Assembly: GCA_017438865.1 (NCBI GenBank)
Contig: JAFRUN010000047.1
Location: 1 to 64,000, forward strand
Origin: Clostridia bacterium
GTDB taxonomy: Bacteria; Bacillota; Clostridia; Christensenellales; CAG-138
DNA length: 64,000 nt
Direction of reading: 5' to 3'
Positions within the stretch are counted from its first letter, which is position 1; each line of letters opens with the position of its first letter. The translations under genes were made by a program, and so were the position numbers. Positions 26,239 to 34,553 of this stretch are shown here, one piece after another. Under the pieces are notes generated by a model, which was not told the DNA's origin, did not search any database, and saw nothing but the letters and a program-made list of their open reading frames with translations.

Positions 26239-27525
26239 ATGATCCCGTATTCCCAAATGAATAAACCCGCTCTTCTGGCGGAGCTCGAAACCGTAAACAA
26301 GGCGTATGAAGCCGTCAGGGCAAAGGGACTGAAGCTCGATATGTCCCGCGGCAAACCCGGCAGGATGCAGCTCGATCTTTCAAACGATATGCTGAAGGTC
26401 CTGTCCGACCGCGAGGACTGCTTTGACGACGCGCTCGACGTCTGCAATTACGGCAATCTGTGCGGCATTCCGTCCGCGAGAAAGCTCTTTGCGGAGCTTC
26501 TGGACGTCAAGCCCTCCGAGGTCATCGTCGGCGGCAGTGCATCTTTGCAGCTGATGTATAACCTGATCTCGACCGCGTTTTCCCACGGTCTTCTGCACAG
26601 TCCGGAGCCCTGGTCCAGACGCGGCAAGGTTCGTTTTCTCTGCCCCGCGCCCGGCTATGACCGGCATTTCCGCATCACCGAGTTCTTCGGCATGGAGCTG
26701 ATCCCGATCGCGATGACCGAGGAAGGCCCCGATATGGACGCCGTGCTGCAGTGGATCAAGGATCCGTCCGTTCTCGGCATCTGGTGCGTTCCGAAGTACT
26801 CGAACCCCGACGGGATCATCTATTCCGACAAGGTCATCCATGCGCTTGCGTCGATGAAACCCGCGGCGCCGGACTTCGCGATCATGTGGGACAACGCATA
26901 CTGCATCCATGAGTTTGAAGGCGACTTCGTTCCCTTCCCCGATATCCTGAAGCTCTGCGCCGAATACGGCAACGCGGACATGGTCTATGAATTTGCATCC
27001 ACCTCGAAGGTCACCTTCCCCGGCGCGGGCATTTCATGCATGTGCGCAAGCGAAGCGAACATTGCCTACTTCCAGAAAACGCTGGGCGTGCAGATCATCA
27101 GCTTCGACAAGGTCAACCAGCTTCGCCATGTGCGCTTCCTGAAAGACAAGGAAACCACGCTTGCGCTGATGAAAAAGCATGCGGAGATCCTGAAACCCCG
27201 GTTTGACGCTGTTTGCGACGCGCTGGACCGTGAGATCGTTCCCCGCGGGATCGGGCGTTACAACCGTCCGAAGGGCGGCTATTTCGTCAGTCTCTACGCC
27301 ATGCCGCAGACGGCGAAGCGTGCGCTGCAGCTCGTGAAGGAAGCCGGCGTCACGATGACGCCCGCCGGTGCGACCTATCCCTACGGGCAGGATCCGTTCG
27401 ACAGCAACATCCGCATTGCGCCCACGCTGCCGCCGGTCGAGGAGCTCCGTGAGGCGATCGACGTGCTGTGCCTGTGCCTGCGCATCGCGGCGCTCGAGCA
27501 GCTTTTGAAATCTGCCTCGAACTGA
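26239..27525 (+). CDS. PLP-dependent aspartate aminotransferase, subclass Ic-like
   Basis: A 428-residue class I aminotransferase. SRGKPGRMQLDLS near residue 36, CPAPGYDRHFRI and VPKYSNPDGIIYS are landmarks of the subgroup that includes the Corynebacterium-type aspartate aminotransferase. The PLP lysine lies in ASTSKVTFPGAG, and the substrate-binding arginine in SNIRIAPTLPP. It likely exchanges aspartate or glutamate amino groups with 2-oxo acids. It has its own promoter and no operon partner; next to the island, it could process released amino acids, but that is not shown. Confidence 0.85.
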   Translation: MIPYSQMNKPALLAELETVNKAYEAVRAKGLKLDMSRGKPGRMQLDLSNDMLKVLSDREDCFDDALDVCNYGNLCGIPSARKLFAELLDVKPSEVIVGGSASLQLMYNLISTAFSHGLLHSPEPWSRRGKVRFLCPAPGYDRHFRITEFFGMELIPIAMTEEGPDMDAVLQWIKDPSVLGIWCVPKYSNPDGIIYSDKVIHALASMKPAAPDFAIMWDNAYCIHEFEGDFVPFPDILKLCAEYGNADMVYEFASTSKVTFPGAGISCMCASEANIAYFQKTLGVQIISFDKVNQLRHVRFLKDKETTLALMKKHAEILKPRFDAVCDALDREIVPRGIGRYNRPKGGYFVSLYAMPQTAKRALQLVKEAGVTMTPAGATYPYGQDPFDSNIRIAPTLPPVEELREAIDVLCLCLRIAALEQLLKSASN

Positions 27526-27546
27526 CGAAACCCGTGCAGAAACCCT

Positions 27547-27575
27547 TTGACAGAGACCGTGTCATTCGATATAAT
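27547..27575 (+). promoter_or_regulatory. Promoter of the 27.6-kb membrane protein gene
   Basis: TTGACA (27547-27552) is 17 nt from TATAAT (27570-27575), a near-consensus sigma-A promoter; a TAGGGAGG ribosome site precedes the ATG at 27613. Confidence 0.8.
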
Positions 27576-27612
27576 AAAATGGTAGATTATATAGGATAGG
27601 GAGGCGTCTTAC

Positions 27613-28203
27613 ATGGAACTGAAGGATCAAATTCTGCAAACAAAAGAACGCAAAAAGGGCTTTCTGAACGCAATGCCGGAGTCGACGCGTACACAGATCG
27701 ATACCTATACGAAGCTGGACAGAATCTCCGGAAAGGCCTGGACCGTGATCGTATGCGGCGCCGTTCTTGCTTTGATCGGCTATCTTTTCGCATGTCTCGC
27801 CAAAGATGATTCCCGCTGGGTGGTGAACCTCATTCCCGCCGCGCTTCTGATCGCTGTCGGCGTTGTTGCGGCGATCTGCATCAGATCCATTGCGAGCAAA
27901 GCAAAGAAGGCGATTTCCCTCGGCGCTCCCGATTATGTGGAGGAGCTGACCGCGATCAACGCCCGTCTGGTCGGTCTCGAAAGAGCGGAAAAGGTGCGTC
28001 AGGAAGCGGAGAAGCAGGAAGCGAAGGCAAAGGCGCGCGCGGAAGCCGCGCAGCGCGACGCGGAGCTTGCGCTCCAAAGACAGCAGGAAGTCACGCAGAG
28101 CGCATCGATCGTTCAGAACGTGCCTCAGCCCGCGCCGGAGACGGTCCCCGTTCCCCCCGCGCCTGCAGAGACGCCCGTTCCCCCGGTATCCCCGGAGGAA
28201 TAA
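27613..28203 (+). CDS. Membrane protein with coiled-coil and Pro-rich tail, unknown function
   Basis: A 196-residue protein I do not recognise. Two membrane segments (about 43-65 and 72-93) are followed by a charged Glu/Lys/Ala-rich helix (about 110-160, likely coiled coil) and a C-terminal Pro/Glu/Ala-rich tail with repeated PVP motifs. There is no signal peptidase site; both ends are probably cytoplasmic. It is monocistronic, with its own strong promoter and terminator. Confidence 0.75.
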   Translation: MELKDQILQTKERKKGFLNAMPESTRTQIDTYTKLDRISGKAWTVIVCGAVLALIGYLFACLAKDDSRWVVNLIPAALLIAVGVVAAICIRSIASKAKKAISLGAPDYVEELTAINARLVGLERAEKVRQEAEKQEAKAKARAEAAQRDAELALQRQQEVTQSASIVQNVPQPAPETVPVPPAPAETPVPPVSPEE

Positions 28204-28215
28204 CCGAAACAAACA

Positions 28216-28242
28216 AAAACGCCGGAATTCCGGCGTTTTTTC
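28216..28242 (+). terminator. Intrinsic terminator
   Basis: AAACGCCGGAATTCCGGCGTTTTTT is a nearly perfect palindrome with a U-tract. It ends the membrane-protein transcript; its symmetry means it could also act on the convergent AAA-CYTH gene. Confidence 0.9.
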
Positions 28243-28248
28243 TGTTTC

Positions 28249-29352
28249 TTACAGTTGTGCAAGCCGTTTGGAGATCATGTTTCCCTGATAGTTTTCGTCT
28301 CCGGTGACCTCTTTGATCACACGGATCTCCGGCGGAAACTCGATCTGTTCGTCCTTGTCGTTGAGCTGAACGTCGAGGATCGCGCTGTCGGCGTTGGTCG
28401 GATAGGTATCGACTGTGTAGTAATGCCCGTTGAAGCGGAAGCAGAAGCGGCGCTTTGCGACGGAGCCGTATTCCGGATCGACCTCCTCCGTCAGGCGGAT
28501 GTACTCCTTCTGCGAAAGCAGACGTTCGTTTTCGATGCGTTCGATCGGAGAGATCGGGCGCTCTTCACTGTAGAAATACGAGATCGCGTTGTCGGAAATG
28601 ACCTTGCGCACGCGGCGCTCGGTTCCCTTTGCACGCGCCCTGAGATAGGTCTGGGTGATGTTCTGCTCCACCGGCTCGTAAGCCGCAAGCGCGCCCGCGT
28701 CCACATACTCGATCAGGAACTTCCGTTCGATCTCCGCCGGCGGGATCTCGCCGAGGATCGAATAGACCTCGTTCATCGCCTTGCGGATCTTGTTCTCGAA
28801 GTTGTACGAGTTGCCGATCACGACGCGGTGTCTGTGATTGCGCCAGCAAAGGAGCGTTGCGTCTTCCTTTTCCCTCGCCTGCTCCAGCGTTTCGTAACGC
28901 GCCGCATTATCGTAGTTGTAAGCGAACTCCGCGCCCTTCGACGAGGAGACGAGATGAATCACGGCGTCGTAGGATGCGAGAATGTCCTTTTCGGTCAGAT
29001 CGAAGCGGGAGATGACCTGATTGAATTCCTTCTGCGAAACGTACGCTCTGTCGTCCATCACGCCGCGGTCGCACAAAATCAGGATCTTATCCTCCGGGAC
29101 GAGCTGCGCCGCTTCCAGCGCGAGCTTTTCCTTGTGCAGCTGCGAGGATACGACGAAATACTGAAAATCAAACATGGAAAGGCAGTTGCCGAACGGCTTG
29201 ATGCCGAACTGACTGATCAGCTCCGTCGCCGCCTCCGGCACGATGAACACACGGTAGCCGATGCTGCTGAGTTCCTTGACAAGACGCGACGTCAGCGTGG
29301 TCTTTCCTCCGGCAGGTCCGCCCGTCAGGACGATCTTTGTGATGCTTTTCAT
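28249..29352 (-). CDS. AAA_28-type P-loop NTPase fused to a CYTH triphosphate-binding domain
   Basis: A 367-residue two-domain protein. Residues 1-195 form a nucleotide-kinase-like NTPase with Walker A GGPAGGKTTL (11-20), ILCDRGVMDD as a Walker B-like segment, and a basic lid. Residues about 205-367 form a CYTH/triphosphate-tunnel domain beginning PAEIERKFLI, which carries the ExExK signature, followed by alternating charged strands. CYTH enzymes hydrolyse or bind triphosphate substrates (thiamine triphosphate, tripolyphosphate, NTPs). The fusion suggests phosphoryl transfer coupled to triphosphate recognition. Substrate unknown. Monocistronic, with a TATACT promoter element upstream. Confidence 0.82.
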   Translation of the reverse strand: MKSITKIVLTGGPAGGKTTLTSRLVKELSSIGYRVFIVPEAATELISQFGIKPFGNCLSMFDFQYFVVSSQLHKEKLALEAAQLVPEDKILILCDRGVMDDRAYVSQKEFNQVISRFDLTEKDILASYDAVIHLVSSSKGAEFAYNYDNAARYETLEQAREKEDATLLCWRNHRHRVVIGNSYNFENKIRKAMNEVYSILGEIPPAEIERKFLIEYVDAGALAAYEPVEQNITQTYLRARAKGTERRVRKVISDNAISYFYSEERPISPIERIENERLLSQKEYIRLTEEVDPEYGSVAKRRFCFRFNGHYYTVDTYPTNADSAILDVQLNDKDEQIEFPPEIRVIKEVTGDENYQGNMISKRLAQL

Positions 29353-29510
29353 GGCTTTTCCCCTTCAATCGGTTCTTGAACGGCACATATCCATCCGTAT
29401 ACAGTATAGCATACCGGTCCCGCAATTTCCACCCCGTTTTTCATCGTCGCCATCTTTACAGAATCGACGCGATTTGATATCATTCTCAGTTGAACGAACA
29501 GGAGGTTCCT

Positions 29511-31169
29511 ATGCTGACCGACATCGAAATTGCTCAACGTGCGACGCTTTTTCCGATCGCGGAGATCGCGGCCGCCGCCGGTATCCCCGCCGACGCCGTC
29601 GAACCGTACGGGAAGTACAAAGCGAAGATCGATCCGAAATATATCGAAGGAAACGATGGAAAGCTGATCCTCGTCACCGCCATCACCCCCACCCCCGCGG
29701 GCGAAGGAAAGACCACCACGACGATCGGTCTTGCGGACGCGCTTACGCGCCTCGGAAAGCGCGCCGTCGCCGCGCTCAGAGACCCGAGTCTCGGTCCCGT
29801 GTTCGGGATCAAGGGCGGCGCTGCCGGCGGCGGCTATTCACAGGTCGTTCCGATGGATGACATCAATCTGCACTTTACGGGCGATTTCCATGCGATCGGC
29901 GCGGCAAACAATCTGCTTGCCGCCATGATCGACAATCACATCCATCAGGGCAACGAGCTCGGGTTTGCGCTCGACCGGATCGTATGGAAACGCTGCGTCG
30001 ACATGAACGACCGTGCGCTCCGCAAGGTCACGGTCGGTCTCGGCGGCAAGGCGAACGGTATCCCGCGCGATGACGGCTACGACATCACCGTCGCAAGCGA
30101 GGTCATGGCGATCCTGTGCCTTGCCTCCGACCTCACGGACCTCAAAGAGCGGCTCGGGCGCATCATCGCCGGATATACGGAGGACGACCGTCCGATCACC
30201 GCAAAGGACCTCAAGGCGCACGGCGCAATGGCTGCGCTTCTGAAGGACGCGATCCGGCCGAACCTCGTGCAGACGCTGGAACATACGCCGGTGCTGATCC
30301 ACGGCGGTCCGTTCGCAAACATTGCGCACGGCTGCAACAGCGTGATCGCCACAAAGCTCGCGCTGAAGCTCGGCGATTACGTCGTTACGGAAGCCGGCTT
30401 CGGCGCGGACCTCGGCGCGCAGAAATTCCTTGACATCAAATGCCGGATGGCGAATCTGCGCCCCTCCGCCGCCGTTCTGGTCGCGACGGTCCGCGCGCTG
30501 AAATATCACGGCGGCGTCGAGAAGGACAGCCTGACTGCGGAAAACATTCCCGCGCTGATCGCCGGATTCCCGAACCTGCTTCGCCACGCGGACAATCTCC
30601 GCGCCGTATACGGTCTCCCCTGCGTCGTCGCGATCAACCGTTTTCCGTCGGATACCGACGCCGAGCTCAACGTGCTGCATGAACTCTGTGCAGCGCACGA
30701 TCTCGATGTAACGATCTCGGAGGTCTGGGAAAAGGGCGGCGAAGGCGGCGTTGCGCTTGCCGAGCGCGTGATCGGACTGTGCGAACGACCGAACCGGTTC
30801 CGTTTCTGCTGCTCTCCGCATTCCACGCCGGAGGAAAAGCTGAACACGATCGCGCGGCGCATCTATCACGCCGAAGGCGTCGTATTCACCGAAGCCGCGC
30901 ACACGGAGCTGAACCGGCTGAAGACGCTCGGTTTCGGCGAGCTGCCGGTCTGCGTCGCAAAGACGCAGTACAGTTTTTCCGACGATCCGAAGAAGCGCGG
31001 CGTGCCGAGCGGCTTCCGCATCACGGTCCGCAGACTTCGCGTCGCCGCAGGCGCGGGATTCATCATCGCGCTGACCGGCTCGATCATGACCATGCCGGGA
31101 TTGCCGAAGCATCCCGCCGCCGAAAGAATCGACGTCGACGAAAACGGCAATATCAGCGGTCTCTTTTAA
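29511..31169 (+). CDS. fhs: Formate--tetrahydrofolate ligase
   Basis: Makes 10-formyl-THF from formate, THF and ATP, feeding one-carbon metabolism and, in acetogens, the methyl branch of the Wood-Ljungdahl pathway. The 552 residues have the FTHFS P-loop [13 protein letters not shown] and the [43 protein letters not shown] core. The ATG at 29511 is preceded by GGAGG; an upstream in-frame start at 29490 lies in front of that site and is rejected. It stands alone, without folD or other C1 genes in the window. Confidence 0.97.
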   Translation: MLTDIEIAQRATLFPIAEIAAAAGIPADAVEPYGKYKAKIDPKYIEGNDGKLILVTAITPTPAGEGKTTTTIGLADALTRLGKRAVAALRDPSLGPVFGIKGGAAGGGYSQVVPMDDINLHFTGDFHAIGAANNLLAAMIDNHIHQGNELGFALDRIVWKRCVDMNDRALRKVTVGLGGKANGIPRDDGYDITVASEVMAILCLASDLTDLKERLGRIIAGYTEDDRPITAKDLKAHGAMAALLKDAIRPNLVQTLEHTPVLIHGGPFANIAHGCNSVIATKLALKLGDYVVTEAGFGADLGAQKFLDIKCRMANLRPSAAVLVATVRALKYHGGVEKDSLTAENIPALIAGFPNLLRHADNLRAVYGLPCVVAINRFPSDTDAELNVLHELCAAHDLDVTISEVWEKGGEGGVALAERVIGLCERPNRFRFCCSPHSTPEEKLNTIARRIYHAEGVVFTEAAHTELNRLKTLGFGELPVCVAKTQYSFSDDPKKRGVPSGFRITVRRLRVAAGAGFIIALTGSIMTMPGLPKHPAAERIDVDENGNISGLF

Positions 31170-31177
31170 CGCATTGC

Positions 31178-31206
31178 AAAAGCCCTCCCAAACCGGAGGG
31201 CTTTGT
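31178..31206 (+). terminator. Intrinsic terminator, probably bidirectional
   Basis: AAGCCCTCC pairs with GGAGGGCTT across a 6-nt loop, with short T runs on either strand. It lies between the convergent fhs and NUDIX genes. Confidence 0.75.
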
Positions 31207-31208
31207 CG

Positions 31209-31766
31209 TCATTGCTCTTTCATTCGCTCGTTCAGCCGCCGGTAGACGGGGCGCATCCACGGCTCCGAACACGCCTCGATCGCTTCGTCCGGCAGAAACC
31301 ATCTGACCGCGCTGTTTTCGTCCCGCTTCACGCGCAGCGGCTCCGCGTCGTCGGCAATTAAAAGATACGTTCCGTTCAGATGCAGATGCGCCGGGACAAA
31401 TCTGCCGCGTTTGAAATGCGGATTCACGGTCAGCGTTTCGATCGACAGCAGCCGGTCCGAAGCGGGACGAACGGACAGAAGCCCCGTTTCCTCCGTCGCC
31501 TCGCGCAAAGCGACTTTCAAAAGGTCGCGTTCGCCGTCCGCATGACCGCCTGTCCACGCCCAGGAATCGTAGATGTTGTGATAGATCATCAGCACGCGGT
31601 CGCGCGATTCGTTGGTGATCCATGCGGACGCCGTGACGTGAAACAGCAGATTGCTGCGCTCGTATACGTCGGCATACCGCGCAAGGCAGTCGAGCATGAC
31701 CGCCTTGTCCGTCCGTTCCTGCTCGTCCCTCGGGACGTATTGTTTCAATGCTTCGTAAAAATCCAT
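31209..31766 (-). CDS. NUDIX hydrolase
   Basis: A 185-residue hydrolase of nucleoside diphosphates linked to another moiety. The Nudix box GHADGERDLLKVALREATEETGL lies at about 74-97 and has the REATEE metal-binding core; the N-terminal 45 residues are an extension outside the domain. The ATG at 31766 is chosen because it follows a promoter by 6 nt; longer in-frame sequence to 32447 runs antisense to ung and is not credible. No ribosome site is present, so translation is probably leaderless. Confidence 0.88.
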   Translation of the reverse strand: MDFYEALKQYVPRDEQERTDKAVMLDCLARYADVYERSNLLFHVTASAWITNESRDRVLMIYHNIYDSWAWTGGHADGERDLLKVALREATEETGLLSVRPASDRLLSIETLTVNPHFKRGRFVPAHLHLNGTYLLIADDAEPLRVKRDENSAVRWFLPDEAIEACSEPWMRPVYRRLNERMKEQ

Positions 31767-31772
31767 ATCGGC

Positions 31773-31802
31773 AGTATAACACGAATACCATCTTGTCCGC
31801 AA
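31773..31802 (-). promoter_or_regulatory. NUDIX promoter, leaderless arrangement
   Basis: On the minus strand TATACT (31773-31778) is preceded at 18 nt by TTGCGG (31797-31802) and followed after 6 nt (GCCGAT) by the ATG at 31766. It overlaps the divergent ung promoter. Confidence 0.55.
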
Positions 31803-31821
31803 GCGTGCTTTGGTGTATACT
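31793..31821 (+). promoter_or_regulatory. ung promoter
   Basis: TTGTCC (31793-31798) is 17 nt from TATACT (31816-31821), followed by a CGGAGG ribosome site and the ATG at 31845. Its -35 overlaps the -35 of the divergent NUDIX promoter, so the two may compete. Confidence 0.65.
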
Positions 31822-31844
31822 GAAGAAAAAATGCGGAGGCATCT

Positions 31845-32516
31845 ATGGTACAAATCGGGAACGACTGGGACGCGCTGCTTGCGGACTACTTTGCTTCGGA
31901 ACAATACCAGACGCTGCGGCAGTTTCTTGCCGCGGAATACCGCACGCACACGGTCTATCCGAGCATGTACGACATCTTCAACGCGCTGAAATACACGAGC
32001 TTTGCGCAGACGAAGGTCGTCATTCTCGGGCAGGATCCGTACCACGGACCGGGACAGGCGCACGGTCTCTGCTTCTCCGTGAAAAAGGGCGTGGAGCCGC
32101 CTCCTTCGCTGAAAAACATCTTTCAGGAGCTGCATGACGATCTCGGTATTCCGCAGCCGAGCCACGGCGAACTGACCGCGTGGGCGCGTCAGGGCGTGCT
32201 CCTTCTGAACACGGTGCTGACCGTGCGCGAGCATATGCCGAACTCGCACAAGGGCAAGGGCTGGGAGGCGTTTACAGACCGCATCATCGAACTGCTGAAC
32301 CAAAAGGAAACGCCGATCGTATTTCTGCTCTGGGGCGCGAACGCCCGGAACAAGGCGAAGATCGTCACCAATCCTCGCCATATCAAGCTCGAAGCGCCGC
32401 ATCCGAGTCCGCTGTCCGCCTACAACGGCTTTTTCGGCTGCAAACACTTCTCAAAAGCAAACGCCTGGCTCCTGAAAACCGGTCAGACGCCGATCGACTG
32501 GACGCTTCCCGACTGA
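31845..32516 (+). CDS. ung: Uracil-DNA glycosylase, family 1
   Basis: Excises uracil from DNA at the start of base-excision repair. The 223 residues show the catalytic water-activating motif GQDPYHGPGQAHGL (about 62-75), LLLNTVLTV, and the minor-groove loop HPSPLSAYNGF with the catalytic His. Length is normal. It is divergent from a NUDIX hydrolase, a pairing that suits nucleotide-pool and DNA quality control. Confidence 0.97.
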   Translation: MVQIGNDWDALLADYFASEQYQTLRQFLAAEYRTHTVYPSMYDIFNALKYTSFAQTKVVILGQDPYHGPGQAHGLCFSVKKGVEPPPSLKNIFQELHDDLGIPQPSHGELTAWARQGVLLLNTVLTVREHMPNSHKGKGWEAFTDRIIELLNQKETPIVFLLWGANARNKAKIVTNPRHIKLEAPHPSPLSAYNGFFGCKHFSKANAWLLKTGQTPIDWTLPD

Positions 32517-32540
32517 TTTTTGACAAAATGAAAAAAGGGG

Positions 32541-32569
32541 TTGACAAAACCGCCTCTTTTCGGTAATAT
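32541..32569 (+). promoter_or_regulatory. tRNA-Glu promoter
   Basis: TTGACA (32541-32546), 17 nt, TAATAT (32564-32569). The tRNA starts 11 nt further on. Confidence 0.8.
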
Positions 32570-32580
32570 ATCTCTTGCGT

Positions 32581-32656
32581 GCTCGGTTCGTCTAGTGGCC
32601 TAGGACACCGCCCTCTCACGGCGGTAACACGGGTTCGACTCCCGTACCGGGTACCA
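32581..32656 (+). tRNA. tRNA-Glu (anticodon CTC)
   Basis: A 76-nt cloverleaf. The acceptor GCTCGGT pairs with ACCGGGT using G-U at 1:72 and a U-G at 3:70; the anticodon arm is CCGCC-CTCTCAC-GGCGG and the T arm ACGGG-TTCGACT-CCCGT. The discriminator is A and CCA is encoded. The G1-U72 closing pair is unusual for tRNA-Glu. Own promoter and terminator. Confidence 0.93.
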
Positions 32657-32663
32657 TGAAAAG

Positions 32664-32702
32664 AAACCTCTCTTGTCTGCCGCAGGCAAGAGAGGTTTTT
32701 TG
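32664..32702 (+). terminator. Intrinsic terminator of tRNA-Glu
   Basis: AAACCTCTCTTG pairs with CAAGAGAGGTTT, with a smaller GCC-GGC helix inside the loop, followed by a T-run ending TTTTTTG. Confidence 0.9.
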
Positions 32703-32762
32703 TTGTTTCAACAGGTTAAATGTGGTATAATCAACTCACCAAGGCGAGATTTCGAGGTATGC

Positions 32763-33380
32763 ATGCTGGATCATCATGGTTTTGATTTATGGGCAGACGG
32801 ATATGATAAGTCGGTCGGTGTGTCTGATGAAGACAATACATATCCTTTTGCAGGATACAAAGAGATCCTCGGAAGTATCTATAAAACCATAACGGAAAAG
32901 CCGAATCCCGCGGTACTGGATATCGGTTTCGGAACGGGAACGCTTACTGCAAAACTGTATGAAAACGGCTGTGAAATCTACGGGCAGGATTTTTCATCAA
33001 GGATGATCGAACTGGCTTCTGCAAAGATGCCTGATGCACATCTGTATAAAGGCAATTTTTCGCAGGGGCTGGCAGAGCCGCTCAAAAGGCAGTTCTACGA
33101 CTTCATCGTTGCAACCTATTCCATACACCATCTGAGGGATGATCAAAAGATCGTGTTTTTGAGGGAACTGCTTGATCATCTGAAAGATGACGGAAAGATC
33201 CTGATCGGCGATGTCGCATTCGGTACCCGCGGAGAACTGAATCAATGCAAAGAAGAAAGCGAAGACGAATGGGACGATGACGAATTCTATTGCGTTGCCG
33301 ATGAATTAAGAGCAGTATTTCCGAATCTGGTTTTTCAGAAAAAGACATTTTGCTCAGGAATCCTGATGCTGTCCAGATAA
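32763..33380 (+). CDS. Class I SAM-dependent methyltransferase
   Basis: A 205-residue Rossmann methyltransferase. Motif I VLDIGFGTGTL is at about 53-63, the acidic second-strand end is YGQDFS, and the post-I segment YDFIVATYSIHHL resembles YrrT/UbiE-type enzymes. Substrate unknown. ATG 32763 is used; the in-frame stretch upstream overlaps the tRNA terminator. Base use looks visibly more AT-rich than the neighbours, which may indicate transfer. Monocistronic with TATAAT about 35 nt upstream. Confidence 0.88.
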   Translation: MLDHHGFDLWADGYDKSVGVSDEDNTYPFAGYKEILGSIYKTITEKPNPAVLDIGFGTGTLTAKLYENGCEIYGQDFSSRMIELASAKMPDAHLYKGNFSQGLAEPLKRQFYDFIVATYSIHHLRDDQKIVFLRELLDHLKDDGKILIGDVAFGTRGELNQCKEESEDEWDDDEFYCVADELRAVFPNLVFQKKTFCSGILMLSR

Positions 33381-33432
33381 ATTCCGGCTTGTCGCGTTAT
33401 TCAGCGATGTCTTTTACGCGCTCTTACACAAA

Positions 33433-33463
33433 AGAAAGCCCCGAATCCGGGGTTTTTTCTTTT
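33433..33463. terminator. Bidirectional terminator
   Basis: AAAGCCCC pairs with GGGGTTTT around a 6-nt loop, with T runs on both strands (TTTTTTC on plus; TTTCTTTT on minus). It separates the convergent methyltransferase and amidohydrolase-like genes. Confidence 0.85.
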
Positions 33464-33519
33464 TCCGATCGATCACTTTCGCGTTGAACAGCATCCCCTG
33501 TTACCCGGCTGCAAATCGT

Positions 33520-34260
33520 CTATACGGCAAAGGGCAGCGTATTTAACAGTTTCTGTAAAACAGCCCGTATCTGTAAGAAATCTCCGTTTCGTCTGCCGTC
33601 GGCGGTCATGTAAAGGCGGCGGTTGATTTCGATCATGATCGAGCTGACGCGGGCGTCTTTTTGATAAAAGCGCATCGGGACAAGCGTTCCGGCAAAGGGC
33701 GAATTGACGGAAACAGTATAGCCGCGGGAATGCAGAAAGCGGATCGCCGTCTCTGTCAACCGATCCGGCGTATGGTACGGATCCGTGCCGATGCAGAAAT
33801 CGGGACGATCCGGATTCCGATCCGGCTCGCACGGCAGCGGCTGCGGCGGAAAGGAATGCCCGTCGACGATCAGGCAGCGCCCTGTTCCGTCAAGCGCCGA
33901 TTGTACGGCTGCCGTCATAGCGGCATGATGCGGATCGTACCAGGTTTTCAGGATACGCTCGCGCGCCGCGGCGTCGATCGTTCGCAGGACCGCGCCGTCG
34001 TGGGTACGGGTATAGACCGCGCCCATTCCGACGGACGACATGGATTCCCGGGCATCGTCCCGGAATCGTTCCGGATCGCAGACAAGCCGGCTGACGGGAA
34101 ATACGACGGACGGATAATCCCCGCAGAACAGCTCGTCACAATAATGATCCGTCATCTTCAGCAGCTCGCCGGCAAGGTCGATTTGGAAAACGCTGCGTTC
34201 GGCTTCCGGGATCACTGCGGATGCGTGCGGAACATGAACGACGACAGAAGATGGTTTCAT
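33520..34260 (-). CDS. N-formylglutamate amidohydrolase family protein
   Basis: A 246-residue zinc amidohydrolase of the N-formylglutamate deformylase family: HVPHASAVIP near the N-terminus, LVCDPERFRDD, LIVDGHSFPPQPLP, and a late MIEINRRLYM. The classic enzyme releases formate and glutamate in histidine degradation, but no hut genes are near. The ATG at 34260 follows GGGAGG; upstream in-frame codons lie in the leader. The leader is a SAM riboswitch with a terminator switch, so the gene should be expressed when SAM is low. That suggests a methionine-related substrate such as N-formylmethionine (inference). Confidence 0.82.
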   Translation of the reverse strand: MKPSSVVVHVPHASAVIPEAERSVFQIDLAGELLKMTDHYCDELFCGDYPSVVFPVSRLVCDPERFRDDARESMSSVGMGAVYTRTHDGAVLRTIDAAARERILKTWYDPHHAAMTAAVQSALDGTGRCLIVDGHSFPPQPLPCEPDRNPDRPDFCIGTDPYHTPDRLTETAIRFLHSRGYTVSVNSPFAGTLVPMRFYQKDARVSSIMIEINRRLYMTADGRRNGDFLQIRAVLQKLLNTLPFAV

Positions 34261-34300
34261 ATTTGTGTCCTCCCTTTTGGTTTTGCCTATCCGGAGCACA

Positions 34301-34432
34301 CAAAAACACCCATCGAACCCGACGGGTGCTGCATCTTTCATCGCACCCATCGGTCAAGCTGTGGCACCTTACCCACTTGGGGCAGGTTGTCGTGCGGTCA
34401 ACGAGCTTGTCTCTCGCGCACTCTTTATAGGC
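34301..34432 (-). promoter_or_regulatory. SAM riboswitch (SAM-I/IV variant) with transcription-terminator platform
   Basis: On the minus strand: helix GTGCG/CGCAC (34417-34421 with 34392-34396), core GACAACC (34385-34391), helix closing TGCCCC...GGGTA, core AAGGTGCCA (34362-34370), and a 6-bp pseudoknot CAAGCT (34404-34409) with AGCTTG (34355-34360). These are the conserved cores of the SAM-I/SAM-IV clan; the pseudoknot favours the SAM-I/IV variant. The segment CGATGGGTG occurs twice (34344-34352 and 34307-34315), and either copy can pair with CACCCGTCG (34320-34328), giving antiterminator or terminator. Confidence 0.8.
34302..34328 (-). terminator. Riboswitch-controlled terminator
   Basis: CACCCGTCG-GGTT-CGATGGGTG forms a 9-bp stem with one G-U pair and a tetraloop, followed by TTTTT (complement of 34302-34306). 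It is the OFF state of the leader ahead of the start codon at 34260. Confidence 0.85.
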
Positions 34433-34438
34433 AAGGAG

Positions 34439-34467
34439 ATGATACCATGCGGATCCGGGCTTGTCAA
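34439..34467 (-). promoter_or_regulatory. Promoter of the SAM riboswitch transcript
   Basis: On the minus strand TTGACA (34462-34467), 17 nt, TATCAT (34439-34444). The start is expected at about 34432, the foot of the riboswitch. Confidence 0.8.
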
Positions 34468-34491
34468 CACCGGATCCCCCTGCGGTTTGTG

Positions 34492-34520
34492 TTGCCCTCC
34501 GCAATTGCGTATGGTATACT
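34492..34520 (+). promoter_or_regulatory. Promoter of the thioesterase gene
   Basis: TTGCCC (34492-34497), 17 nt, TATACT (34515-34520), then an AAAGGAG site and the ATG at 34554. It is divergent from the riboswitch promoter. Confidence 0.65.
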
Positions 34521-34553
34521 CTATCCAATAACCGACTTGAAAAGGAGATTACC

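Noticed and set aside
31767..32447. Extension of the NUDIX gene to a 412-residue protein
   Set aside because: The added part runs antisense to ung and across both promoters; family length and the promoter at 31773-31802 support the short form.
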